A stretch of 28,420 bases of DNA. It comes from a virus. A model generated the notes under the pieces. It did not search any database. It was not told where the DNA came from and saw nothing but the letters and a program-made list of their open reading frames with translations. A program made the translations under genes and the position numbers. Position 1 is the stretch's first letter. Each line of letters starts with the position of its first letter. The stretch spans positions 1-28,420 of IMG/VR virus record IMGVR_UViG_3300012920_000191. One strand, given 5' to 3'. Of this stretch, positions 13,032-20,923 are shown piece after piece.

Positions 13032-13038
13032 AAAACGG

Positions 13039-13067
13039 TTGACTTTTTAACCGAAAGGCGCTATGTT
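13039..13067 (+). promoter_or_regulatory. Early promoter for gene 43, overlapping a terminator
   Basis: TTGACT (13039-13044), 17 bases, TATGTT (13062-13067). The -35 lies within a small dyad (CGGTT...AACCG, 13036-13053) and the -10 lies in the 5' arm of the hairpin at 13057-13080. Confidence 0.5.
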
Positions 13068-13085
13068 TAATCATAGCGTCTTTTT
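13057..13085 (+). terminator. Hairpin terminator after the permease gene; possible gp43 operator
   Basis: GGCGCTATG (13057-13065) pairs with CATAGCGTC (13072-13080), one G-U pair, loop TTTAAT, followed by TTTTT. It fits a terminator for the permease transcript. It also sits 14 bases before the polymerase start, where T4 gp43 mRNA has a hairpin bound by its own product. Confidence 0.75.
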
Positions 13086-13098
13086 CTATGGATATGTT

Positions 13099-15621
13099 AT
13101 GAAATTTTATACAAATATCAGTCAACGCGGTGACAATATTCTTGTGCGTGGGTATGAGAATGGACAAAGGTTCAATCGTAAGATTCCTTATAAGCCTTAT
13201 TTGTTTATCCAATCTGATAAGCAAACAGACTATAAGTCTCTTGATGGGATCTCTGTTGACAAGTTAGAATTTGATTCACTATCTGGTGCACGCAACTTCA
13301 TCAAACGCTACAGTGATGTGTCGGGCTTTTCTTATTATGGCCTAACAAATTTTATGTATGTCTTCATTAATGACTACTTCCCTGGCGAAATACAATATGA
13401 CAGTTCTCTTGTCAAGATTGTAAATATTGATATCGAGGTTGCAGCTGATGATGGTTTCCCTTCAATTGAGGAAGCCACAAAACCTGTGACAGCTGTTACT
13501 ATGTCATGTAAAGGCAAGTATCTTGTACTTGGTGTGGGTGAATTCGAAACTGACCGTAAAGATGTTGTGTATATTAAATGTTATGATGAAGACCATCTAC
13601 TCCGAAAGTTTTTAGAAGTGTGGACTTCTAAGCAATGGAGTCCAGATATTGTAACTGGTTGGAATGTTGAGTTCTTTGATATTCCATATATGGTCAATCG
13701 TATCCGTAGAGTTCTTGGTCAAACGTCAGCTAATAAGATTTCCCCTTGGAATATTATTGGCAACAAAGTGATTGAGTTTTCTGGCAATCGTACAGAAGTT
13801 CCAGATCCTGTTGGACTTACTGTTCTTGATTATCTTCCTCTCTACAGAAAGTTCTCATTCACTAACCAAGAATCATATAGACTCGATAACATTGCTAATA
13901 TTGAACTAGGAGAGAAGAAGTTAGACTATTCTGAGTTTGATTCCCTTCTTGAATTGTACAAGAAAGATTATCAAAAGTTTATTGAGTATAATATTAAAGA
14001 CGTTGAACTTGTAGATAGACTTGATGATAAACTCAAGTTTATTGAACAAGTATTAGCACTGGCATACAACGGAAAGGTCAACTATATTGATACTTTCCGT
14101 TCGGTGCGTATGTGGGATGTGATTATCCATAATTACTTAATGAAAGATAACATAGTTGTACCACAAGCAAAAGTGAAGGATAAAGAGAGACAGATTGAAG
14201 GTGCGTTTGTTAAAGAACCTCAAGTTGGTATGCACAAGTGGGTTGTTTCATTTGATCTAAACTCTCTTTATCCTCATCTCATTATGCAATATAATATATC
14301 CCCTGAGACATATGTAAATACTATAGACAATGTAGGGGTAGAAAATATTCTATCAGGCAAACTCAATGATCCTGTTTTACGTAAAGAACTGATTGATTCC
14401 AATCTAACAATATGCCCGACAGGTTGCACCTTTGATAAAGACTACAGAGGATTCTTGCCTAAACTTATGTCGCAATTGTATGATGATAGAACAGTATATA
14501 AAAAGAGAATGATTGAAGCAAAGAAGGAATATGAAAAGAATCCTTCTAAAGAATTAGAAGCAAAGATTGCACAGAATCATAACATGCAACTTGCTAAAAA
14601 GATTCAGCTGAATAGTGCATATGGTGCTCTAGGAAATAATTACTTTAGGTGGTTTGATCCTCGATATGCTGAATCTATTACTATGTCGGGCCAACTATCT
14701 ATCAGATGGATGGAGAATAAGATCAATGAATATCTTAACAAAATATTTAAAACAGAACAGGTTGATTACGTTTTGGCGTGCGATACAGATTCAATGTATA
14801 TTACTCTTGACAAACTTGTTAATCAAGTATATGAAAAGAAGACATCTCCAGTCACTGATACGAGTACCAGGAAGGTGGTCAACTTTTTGGACCGAGTATG
14901 TCGAGAAAAACTGGAACCTTTTATTGATTCATGTTATAAAGAGCTTGCTGAATATGTTTGTGCGTACGAACAAAAAATGTTCATGAAGCGAGAAAATATA
15001 GCTGATAAAGCTATATGGACTGCTAAGAAAAGATACATCATGAATGTTCATGATTCAGAAGGTGTTAGATATGATGAACCAAAACTGAAGATAATGGGTA
15101 TCGAGGCTGTTCGTTCTTCTACTCCTGCTGCTGTTCGTCAATACATCAGAGAAGCTCTAAAATTAATTATGAGCACGAACGAAACCAATGTTCAAATGTT
15201 TATTAAACAATGCCGAGAAAACTTTAAGCAGCTACCATTTGAGGACATTGCTTTCCCTCGTGGATGTCGCGGTTTGGATAAATATACAGACAATGTAAAT
15301 CTTTACAAGAAGGGAACACCTATTCATGTAAAAGGTGCTCTAGTATACAACGAGTTATTAAAGAGAAACAAATTAACACTAAGATATGAACCAGTAAGAG
15401 AAAATGATAAGATTAAGTTTTGTTACTTGAGAGTTCCTAATCCAACTCAAACTCATGTTATCTCAGTCCCTGGTGTGTTGCCTAGACAACTAAATCTAGA
15501 ACAATATATTGATTATGATATGCAATTTGATAAGGCCTTCATTGAGCCAATCAAACATATACTTGATGCTATTGATTGGAAAGTTGAAAAGATAGCTACA
15601 CTTGAAGACTTCTGGTCGTAA
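13099..15621 (+). CDS. 43: DNA polymerase gp43 (family B)
   Basis: An 840-aa replicative polymerase (T4 gp43 is 898 aa). The exonuclease domain has VNIDIEVA (D111 and E113, matching T4 D112/E114), WNVEFFDIPY and YNIKDVELVDRL. The polymerase domain has motif A SFDLNSLYPHLI (D386), motif B KKIQLNSAYGALGNNYFRW, motif C ACDTDSMYI (D562, D564) and AKKRYIM. No intein or split is seen. I chose the ATG at 13099 because T4-like alignment starts at MKFY; the frame is open to an ATG at 13063 inside the terminator hairpin. Works with gp45, gp44/62 and gp41. Confidence 0.97.
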   Translation: MKFYTNISQRGDNILVRGYENGQRFNRKIPYKPYLFIQSDKQTDYKSLDGISVDKLEFDSLSGARNFIKRYSDVSGFSYYGLTNFMYVFINDYFPGEIQYDSSLVKIVNIDIEVAADDGFPSIEEATKPVTAVTMSCKGKYLVLGVGEFETDRKDVVYIKCYDEDHLLRKFLEVWTSKQWSPDIVTGWNVEFFDIPYMVNRIRRVLGQTSANKISPWNIIGNKVIEFSGNRTEVPDPVGLTVLDYLPLYRKFSFTNQESYRLDNIANIELGEKKLDYSEFDSLLELYKKDYQKFIEYNIKDVELVDRLDDKLKFIEQVLALAYNGKVNYIDTFRSVRMWDVIIHNYLMKDNIVVPQAKVKDKERQIEGAFVKEPQVGMHKWVVSFDLNSLYPHLIMQYNISPETYVNTIDNVGVENILSGKLNDPVLRKELIDSNLTICPTGCTFDKDYRGFLPKLMSQLYDDRTVYKKRMIEAKKEYEKNPSKELEAKIAQNHNMQLAKKIQLNSAYGALGNNYFRWFDPRYAESITMSGQLSIRWMENKINEYLNKIFKTEQVDYVLACDTDSMYITLDKLVNQVYEKKTSPVTDTSTRKVVNFLDRVCREKLEPFIDSCYKELAEYVCAYEQKMFMKRENIADKAIWTAKKRYIMNVHDSEGVRYDEPKLKIMGIEAVRSSTPAAVRQYIREALKLIMSTNETNVQMFIKQCRENFKQLPFEDIAFPRGCRGLDKYTDNVNLYKKGTPIHVKGALVYNELLKRNKLTLRYEPVRENDKIKFCYLRVPNPTQTHVISVPGVLPRQLNLEQYIDYDMQFDKAFIEPIKHILDAIDWKVEKIATLEDFWS

Positions 15622-15638
15622 AACTAATGGAGTAAAAT

Positions 15639-15899
15639 ATGTCTGATGATTTTGATTTTGGTTTTAGTTTAGTAGATGAAGCTGAACTAGAAGCCGTACA
15701 AAAAGCTGCTTCAACAGCAGAAGCTGCATCCTCAACAGCTATGGAGATGCAAACAAAGATTGATAAACTGTATAACATGATCATGCCACTGTTAAACAAT
15801 CTTCAACAAAATCCAGAAAAAGAATATATCTATTGGCCAAACAGGACAGATAAGATTGAACTTTTTAGAGATAAGTTGTTAGCGGTTTATAAATCGTGA
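15639..15899 (+). CDS. Small acidic helical protein after gp43, 86 aa
   Basis: It has an acidic N-terminus (SDDFDFGFSLVDEAELEAV), an Ala-rich helix that could form a coiled coil (KAASTAEAASSTAMEMQ), then a YNMIMPLLNNL helix and a charged tail. I recall a comparable small protein after gp43 in T4-like cyanophages; its function is unknown. The ATG at 15639 follows an AATGGAG site, and the stop overlaps the next GTG start. Confidence 0.75.
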   Translation: MSDDFDFGFSLVDEAELEAVQKAASTAEAASSTAMEMQTKIDKLYNMIMPLLNNLQQNPEKEYIYWPNRTDKIELFRDKLLAVYKS

Positions 15900-16813
15900 T
15901 TCATTTTCTAGCTCTTATAACTTCTATATCAATAGCTGGTGTTGCAGCGTGGTATTCAATTATTGGATTGATGGCCATCTTTGCAGCTGCAGCTATTCCT
16001 ATAGCTATTATGGGAGCAGTACTTGAAGTAGGTAAATTGGTAACTGCTTCATGGTTATATCAAAATTGGAAAGAAACAAACTTTCTGTTGAAATCCTATC
16101 TAACATTATCAGTAGTTGTTTTAATGTTTGTTACTTCTATGGGAATCTTTGGATTTTTATCTAAAGCTCATATTGAACAAACACTAAGCACTGGTGACAA
16201 TTCATTACAAATATCACTTATAGATTCAAATATTAAAAGAGAACAAAGGAGAATTACTAGTGCAGAGACAGTTATTAATCAACTCGATAAATCGGTCCAG
16301 ACGCTCATCGACTATGACAGGATCAGAGGAAATGAAGGCGCGATTGCAACAAGAGAAAGACAGAAAGACGAACGTATTCTCCTTAACGGAACAATTGAAG
16401 AAGCAGCCAAACAAATCGGAATCTTACAATCCGAAAAGTTAGTTTTAGAAAAAGAACAGCTACAATTAGAAGCCGAAGTTGGACCAATAAAATACATTGC
16501 TGCCTTAGTCTATGGAGAGACATCAAAACAGCAATTGGAAGAAGCTGTAAGATGGGTGATTATCATTATTATCTTTGTGTTTGATCCTCTAGCAGTTTTA
16601 CTTCTACTAGCAGCAAACCAAGGTCTTAGCAACAAGTTTTCTAACAAAAAAGAATCAAGAACTTTCTTTGAAAAGTTTGAAGAAGCAGTAAATGATGAAC
16701 CTGAAGAAGACACTGTTCCTTTGAAGTTTACAAAGACAAAACATCCAAAAAGAAAGTTCATAGATTCAGGAAGAATAGAAATAGATAAAGATAATTTAAC
16801 TGAGTTCAAATAA
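15896..16813 (+). CDS. Membrane protein with long coiled coil, 305 aa
   Basis: It starts at a GTG overlapping the previous TGA. There are three N-terminal membrane segments (about residues 3-22, 23-48 with AVLEVGKLVTASWLY, and 68-88 with VVLMFVTSMGIFGFLSKAH), a charged coiled coil at about 105-195, one more strongly hydrophobic helix (VRWVIIIIIFVFDPLAVLLL, 219-238) and a basic cytoplasmic tail. I recall similar proteins between gp43 and uvsX in marine T4-like phages, annotated only as hypothetical. Membrane attachment of replication or blocking of superinfection are possible, neither shown. Confidence 0.8.
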   Translation: MIHFLALITSISIAGVAAWYSIIGLMAIFAAAAIPIAIMGAVLEVGKLVTASWLYQNWKETNFLLKSYLTLSVVVLMFVTSMGIFGFLSKAHIEQTLSTGDNSLQISLIDSNIKREQRRITSAETVINQLDKSVQTLIDYDRIRGNEGAIATRERQKDERILLNGTIEEAAKQIGILQSEKLVLEKEQLQLEAEVGPIKYIAALVYGETSKQQLEEAVRWVIIIIIFVFDPLAVLLLLAANQGLSNKFSNKKESRTFFEKFEEAVNDEPEEDTVPLKFTKTKHPKRKFIDSGRIEIDKDNLTEFK

Positions 16814-16816
16814 CTG

Positions 16817-16845
16817 TTGAATTTTAAATGGTTACGTTATATAAT
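16817..16845 (+). promoter_or_regulatory. Promoter for uvsX
   Basis: TTGAAT (16817-16822), 17-base spacer, consensus TATAAT (16840-16845). AACTG stands before the -35, similar to the other early promoters here. The ribosome site AGGAG lies shortly before the ATG at 16872. Confidence 0.75.
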
Positions 16846-16871
16846 ATGAAGATAACAATTAGGAGAATCAA

Positions 16872-17927
16872 ATGAGTGAATTTTTTCGTAATCTAGTCGA
16901 GGAAATAAAAGATGAAGATACTAACATTGCTGCTGACGGCACTGGGTCAAGTGAGTTTACAGGTACAATCGATACTGGTTCGTATATACTTAATGCTGTA
17001 CTATCAGGTTCCATATATGGTGGAGTGCCTAATAACAAAATTACAGCATTCGCTGGTGAAAGCGCCACTGGTAAAACTTTCTTCGTACTTGGAATCCTCA
17101 AGCGCTTCCTTGATGATAATCCAACTGGTGGTATCGTCTACTACGACACTGAGGCAGCTGTAACAAAAATTATGATGGAGCAGAGAGGTATTGATACCAC
17201 TCGAGTCATTATAGCAGAACCAGATACTATTCAAAAATTTAGAACTCATGCTTTAAAAGTTATTGAGTCGTATGAAAATCAAAAGAATGCTCCTCCTATG
17301 ATGTTTGTTCTCGATTCATTGGGAATGCTATCAACATCTAAAGAGATGACTGATACAGCAGCTGGAAGTGATACAAGAGATATGACTAAAGCTCAGGTTA
17401 TCAAAGCCACCTTCAGAGTACTAACACTTAAACTTGCTAAGATTAAGGTGCCTATGTTGGTAACTAATCATGTATATGATGTGGTTGGTTCTTATGTACC
17501 AATGAAAGAGATTGGTGGCGGTACTGGATTGAAGTATGCTGCATCTACAATTGCTATGTTAGGTAAAAAGAAAGATAAAGAAGGTACAGAAGTAGTAGGT
17601 AATATTATTAAAGTTAAAACATACAAGTCTCGTTTCTCAAAAGAAAATAAAGACGTCGAAGTCCGCTTATCATTTGACAAGGGTTTAGATAGATATTTTG
17701 GTCTATTGCCTTTGGCAGAAAAATATGATATAATCAAAAAAGTTTCCACTAGATATGAACTGCCTGATGGTAGTAAAGTATTTGGAAAAGCAATTAATCA
17801 AGAACCAGAAAAGTATTTTACTAAAGACTTGCTGGATAAACTTGATGATGCAGCAAAACAAGAATTTAGTTATGGACAGGATGAATATGATAGAGAAAAC
17901 GATACTGGAATGCTTAACGACGAATGA
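16872..17927 (+). CDS. uvsX: UvsX RecA-like recombinase
   Basis: A 351-aa recombinase (T4 UvsX is 391 aa). It has Walker A GESATGKT (62-69), Walker [11 protein letters not shown] (144-153), a [13 protein letters not shown] element and the [12 protein letters not shown] segment near the DNA-binding loops. It coats single-stranded DNA with ATP, pairs homologous strands, and drives recombination-dependent replication and repair with gp41 and UvsY/gp59-type helpers. It has its own promoter. The last 41 bases overlap the gp41 start. Confidence 0.95.
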   Translation: MSEFFRNLVEEIKDEDTNIAADGTGSSEFTGTIDTGSYILNAVLSGSIYGGVPNNKITAFAGESATGKTFFVLGILKRFLDDNPTGGIVYYDTEAAVTKIMMEQRGIDTTRVIIAEPDTIQKFRTHALKVIESYENQKNAPPMMFVLDSLGMLSTSKEMTDTAAGSDTRDMTKAQVIKATFRVLTLKLAKIKVPMLVTNHVYDVVGSYVPMKEIGGGTGLKYAASTIAMLGKKKDKEGTEVVGNIIKVKTYKSRFSKENKDVEVRLSFDKGLDRYFGLLPLAEKYDIIKKVSTRYELPDGSKVFGKAINQEPEKYFTKDLLDKLDDAAKQEFSYGQDEYDRENDTGMLNDE

Positions 17928-19266
17928 ACCTTATGCTCGTAAGGTTCTTCCTTTCCTAAAAAGAGAATATTTTCATGATAACTCTGAACGGTTGTTGTTT
18001 GGAGTTATTGATGACTATGTAAAGAAGTACAATGGTATTCCAGTAAAGACAGCATTAGAAGTAGAGGTCGATAAGTTAGAGAACTTATCTGATGATCAAT
18101 ATAGTACATTGGGCGATTATATTAAGCAGCTGGGTAATCCAGATGTTGATCTAACATGGGCTATTGATAATACAGAAAAGTGGTGTCAAGACAAAGCAGT
18201 ATATAATGCTGTAATGGAATCAATTAATATTATTGATGACAAGACGGGTAAAAAATCACGTGGAAGTATTCCAGAAGTACTTACTCAAGCTCTATCAGTA
18301 TCATTTGATAATCATATTGGCCACGACTTCTTAGAAGACAGCGATCTTCGTTTTGAATTCTATCATACTAAAGAAGAAAAGATTCCGTTTGATTTAGAAT
18401 TTTTTAATAAGATTACTAAAGGGGGATTGAGTAGAAAATCACTTAACATTGCACTTGCAGGTACAGGGGTTGGTAAATCATTGTTCATGTGTCATTGTGC
18501 AGCGTCTAATCTCATGTTAGGTAAAAATGTTCTGTATGTTACATTAGAAATGGCAGAAGAGAAGATTGCTGAGCGTATAGATGCAAACTTGCTTAATGTT
18601 ACAGTCGATGAACTTTCTATACTACCTAAAGATGCATATGATAAAAAAGTAGACAGAGTAAAAAATAAAACTAATGGTAGATTGATTATTAAAGAATATC
18701 CTACAGCATCTGCTGGTAGTACTCATTTTAGACATCTACTGAATGAACTTAAAATTAAACGGAACTTTGTTCCAGATATCATATATATCGACTATCTGAA
18801 TATATGCATGTCATCTAGATTGAGAGGTGGCAACAATGTCAATTCGTACACGTATGTTAAAGCAATTGCAGAAGAGCTACGAGGTCTCGCAGTGGAATTT
18901 AACTTGCCAATCGTCAGTGCAACACAAACAACTAGATCTGGTTACGGAGCTAGTGATGTGGGGCTTGAAGACACCTCGGAGAGCTTTGGTCTTCCGGCCA
19001 CTGCTGACTTTATGTTTGCGCTTATTAGCACAGAAGAACTCCAAGACTTAAACCAGTTAATGGTTAAACAACTTAAAAACAGATACGCAGATCCCACCAT
19101 CAACAGAAGATTTGTCCTAGGTATTGATAGACCAAAGATGAGATTGTTTGATGCGGATATTTCCCAACAACAGGGAATAATGGATGGACCTGATATTCCT
19201 GTGTTTGATAATACAGATACAGGACAAAGGTTTGATAAAGAAAAACTTAAACTATTGGAGGTATAA
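17887..19266 (+). CDS. 41: Replicative DNA helicase gp41 (DnaB-like)
   Basis: A 459-aa helicase (T4 gp41 is 475 aa). The N-terminal domain has [20 protein letters not shown] and [20 protein letters not shown]. The RecA-like domain has Walker A AGTGVGKS (191-198), [20 protein letters not shown], Walker [10 protein letters not shown] and [12 protein letters not shown]. It forms the hexamer that unwinds the lagging-strand template and recruits primase gp61. The open frame extends upstream to 17755, but T4 alignment starts at MIEK; I chose the ATG at 17887, spaced six bases from GGACAGG, over the ATG at 17881 which touches it. Confidence 0.94.
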   Translation: MIEKTILECLTTNEPYARKVLPFLKREYFHDNSERLLFGVIDDYVKKYNGIPVKTALEVEVDKLENLSDDQYSTLGDYIKQLGNPDVDLTWAIDNTEKWCQDKAVYNAVMESINIIDDKTGKKSRGSIPEVLTQALSVSFDNHIGHDFLEDSDLRFEFYHTKEEKIPFDLEFFNKITKGGLSRKSLNIALAGTGVGKSLFMCHCAASNLMLGKNVLYVTLEMAEEKIAERIDANLLNVTVDELSILPKDAYDKKVDRVKNKTNGRLIIKEYPTASAGSTHFRHLLNELKIKRNFVPDIIYIDYLNICMSSRLRGGNNVNSYTYVKAIAEELRGLAVEFNLPIVSATQTTRSGYGASDVGLEDTSESFGLPATADFMFALISTEELQDLNQLMVKQLKNRYADPTINRRFVLGIDRPKMRLFDADISQQQGIMDGPDIPVFDNTDTGQRFDKEKLKLLEV

Positions 19267-19344
19267 ATGATTGTAGTAGGTTTTTTTGTTGCAGCTAACA
19301 TAGTGCACTTTGTAGCAACCGGTTCTTTGTGGAGCACGTTTTAA
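19267..19344 (+). CDS. 25-aa hydrophobic mini-protein
   Basis: The ORF begins directly after the gp41 stop behind GGAGGTATAA and ends overlapping the next ATG (TAATG). Nearly all of it is one potential membrane helix (VVGFFVAANIVHFVATGSL). No family is recognised; the coupling at both ends argues that it is translated. Confidence 0.5.
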   Translation: MIVVGFFVAANIVHFVATGSLWSTF

Positions 19345-19625
19345 TGGGTATTAAGCATCAAACTTATTTTGATAATGGCAAATGGACTGTGTATGAAATA
19401 GAAACTGATCAAGAAATTGCATTCTTTGATCATAATGAAGATGCATTAGAGTATTGTCAGTTTCTCAATCTAGGAGGAGCGTTTGATGGATACACGCCTA
19501 GGTTTATGTTTAATGGAGATACAAAGTATCATAACATTGTTGCCCAGGAAATAGATCCGTCATACTTCGAAAGCACATCAAAAGAAATAGATATTGACGA
19601 TTATTTTTCAAATACTTCATATTAG
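19344..19625 (+). CDS. Hypothetical protein, 93 aa
   Basis: An acidic, aromatic-rich protein with an anti-parallel strand look at the N-terminus (TYFDNGKWTVYEIETDQEIAF) and a helix with EDALEYCQFLN. No domain is recognised. I chose the ATG at 19344, which overlaps the mini-protein stop, over an in-frame GTG at 19329. It ends the gp41 transcription unit just before an early promoter. Confidence 0.72.
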   Translation: MGIKHQTYFDNGKWTVYEIETDQEIAFFDHNEDALEYCQFLNLGGAFDGYTPRFMFNGDTKYHNIVAQEIDPSYFESTSKEIDIDDYFSNTSY

Positions 19626-19628
19626 CTG

Positions 19629-19657
19629 TTGACCTTTTTCTTAGAATAAACTAAGAT
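19629..19657 (+). promoter_or_regulatory. Early promoter for the zincin/wall-hydrolase/asnB unit
   Basis: TTGACC (19629-19634), 17-base spacer, TAAGAT (19652-19657). AGCTG precedes the -35 exactly as at 9705. GAGGAGAGAG lies before the ATG at 19682. Confidence 0.6.
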
Positions 19658-19681
19658 GTATATATAAATGAGGAGAGAGTA

Positions 19682-20104
19682 ATGCAGATTATTGAAGTGT
19701 TTGGTGGAAAAGATCAAGCTGTTGAAACTTTGGTTGAAGACTATGCAGCTTATGTAATGTACGAAATATTCAATATTAAGAAATCCTTCGACATTCAAAT
19801 TGAGATCGGGTCACATGATACTCAAGGAGGATGTGTAGCTTTAGAAGGGAATGAGTTTCATGTAGAAATAGATGAAGATATAGAGCACGAAGAATTAGCT
19901 ACTTGTGTTTTTCATGAGATGGTTCATGTCGCTCAACATCTTTTGAACAAACTTACTGAGAAAAATGGTAGATCATATTGGTATGGAGAAGATCATACAG
20001 ATACTCCTTACTTAGATAAACCATGGGAAAAAGAGGCTTATATTCAACAAGAGGTTATTCTTTCCAAATATAAAGAATCTCTGAAGGAGGGGATCTATGC
20101 TTAA
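19682..20104 (+). CDS. Zincin-like metallopeptidase-fold protein
   Basis: A 140-aa protein with the metal-binding helix CVFHEMVHVAQHLL (HExxH at 78-82, with a further His at 86) and a downstream PWEKEAYIQQE helix that can supply the third ligand, as in phage SprT/gluzincin-like proteins. The preceding strand EIDEDIEHEELAT is acidic. No signal peptide is visible, so a cytosolic target is likely. Substrate unknown. It overlaps the wall hydrolase start by eight bases, and that gene's GAAGGAGGGG site lies inside this ORF. Confidence 0.65.
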   Translation: MQIIEVFGGKDQAVETLVEDYAAYVMYEIFNIKKSFDIQIEIGSHDTQGGCVALEGNEFHVEIDEDIEHEELATCVFHEMVHVAQHLLNKLTEKNGRSYWYGEDHTDTPYLDKPWEKEAYIQQEVILSKYKESLKEGIYA

Positions 20105-20621
20105 GAAACTTTTTGCAATATCAGCTTTAATGTTGATATCTTCCTGTCATCCAGCTATTGCATATTCAAAAGCAGATGCAGAATGTCTAGCTCAGAATGT
20201 TTATTTTGAAGCTAGAAATGAAAGCACAAAAGGACAGCTAGCAGTAGCTTTTGTTGTTCTAAACAGGGTAAGCGACAAACGATATCCTAATAGTATTTGC
20301 GAAGTTGTATACCAAGGTCCAACAAGGCCTTCTTGGAAAAATAAAGCAGTATACTATCCAGTAAGGCATCGTTGTCAGTTTTCTTGGTATTGTGATGGAA
20401 AATCTGACAAAGTGAGAGAAGTTAGTGTTTATAAAGATCTATATACTTTAATGAGTGCTTTCTTGTTTAAGTATGAAAATGGGTTCTTCAAGAATCACGA
20501 CTTCACTAAAGGAGCTACTCATTATCATGCAGACTATGTTCGACCAGAATGGGCTGCATCAAAAACTAAAACTGTAACAGTGGGAACACATATTTTTTAT
20601 AGGTGGGAAGTTGCTAAATGA
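20097..20621 (+). CDS. SleB/CwlJ-type cell wall hydrolase, probable lipoprotein
   Basis: A 174-aa protein with an N-terminal lipoprotein signal (KKLFAISALMLISSC, lipobox Cys17) followed by a Hydrolase_2 domain: ECLAQNVYFEARNES with the catalytic Glu38, GQLAVAFVVLNRV, RYPNSICEVVYQG, CQFSWYCDGK and GATHYHADYV. Family members cleave peptidoglycan as lytic transglycosylases or amidases. A membrane-anchored form in a phage could aid lysis alongside the T4-type lysozyme or remodel the wall during infection. The stop overlaps the Fe-S carrier start (ATGA). Confidence 0.9.
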   Translation: MLKKLFAISALMLISSCHPAIAYSKADAECLAQNVYFEARNESTKGQLAVAFVVLNRVSDKRYPNSICEVVYQGPTRPSWKNKAVYYPVRHRCQFSWYCDGKSDKVREVSVYKDLYTLMSAFLFKYENGFFKNHDFTKGATHYHADYVRPEWAASKTKTVTVGTHIFYRWEVAK

Positions 20622-20923
20622 TTAGCTTAACAGAATCAGCTAAACAATATCTTGAAAAAGTTAGAAAAGATGATTATGTTACATTAGGAGTCAAAGGAGG
20701 AGGTTGTTCTGGGTTTCAATATGTTTGGGACTTTAAGAAGAACCTCCCAGACGTTAAATGGGGTGATCCTATAGAAGGTGTCTTGGTCTTAGATCCTATG
20801 GCAGAATTATTTGTAGCAGGATGTACAGTTGATTATGTAAATGAACTTGGTGGTTCATATTTAAAAATTATTAATCCTAATGCTACAGCCTCTTGTGGCT
20901 GTGGAGAAAGTTTTGCGGTGTAA
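20618..20923 (+). CDS. A-type iron-sulfur carrier (IscA/ErpA/HesB family)
   Basis: A 101-aa protein with the three conserved Cys of A-type carriers: C30 in GGGCSGF and the CGCG pair near the C-terminus (C93, C95), plus LTESAKQYL at the start and a VDYVNELGGSYLKIINPN segment. It accepts and delivers Fe-S clusters. Similar genes are known in marine T4-like phages. Its neighbours include a glutaredoxin, which suggests support for redox or Fe-S enzymes during infection. It overlaps asnB by one base. Confidence 0.93.
   Translation: MISLTESAKQYLEKVRKDDYVTLGVKGGGCSGFQYVWDFKKNLPDVKWGDPIEGVLVLDPMAELFVAGCTVDYVNELGGSYLKIINPNATASCGCGESFAV

Noticed and set aside
14654-14986. 110-codon ORF inside gene 43
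   Set aside because: A shadow frame within the conserved polymerase domain, without start signals.
17755-17886. N-terminal extension of gp41 inside uvsX
   Set aside because: The extension is the wrong-frame translation of uvsX; T4 homology begins at MIEK and a spaced ribosome site precedes the ATG at 17887.
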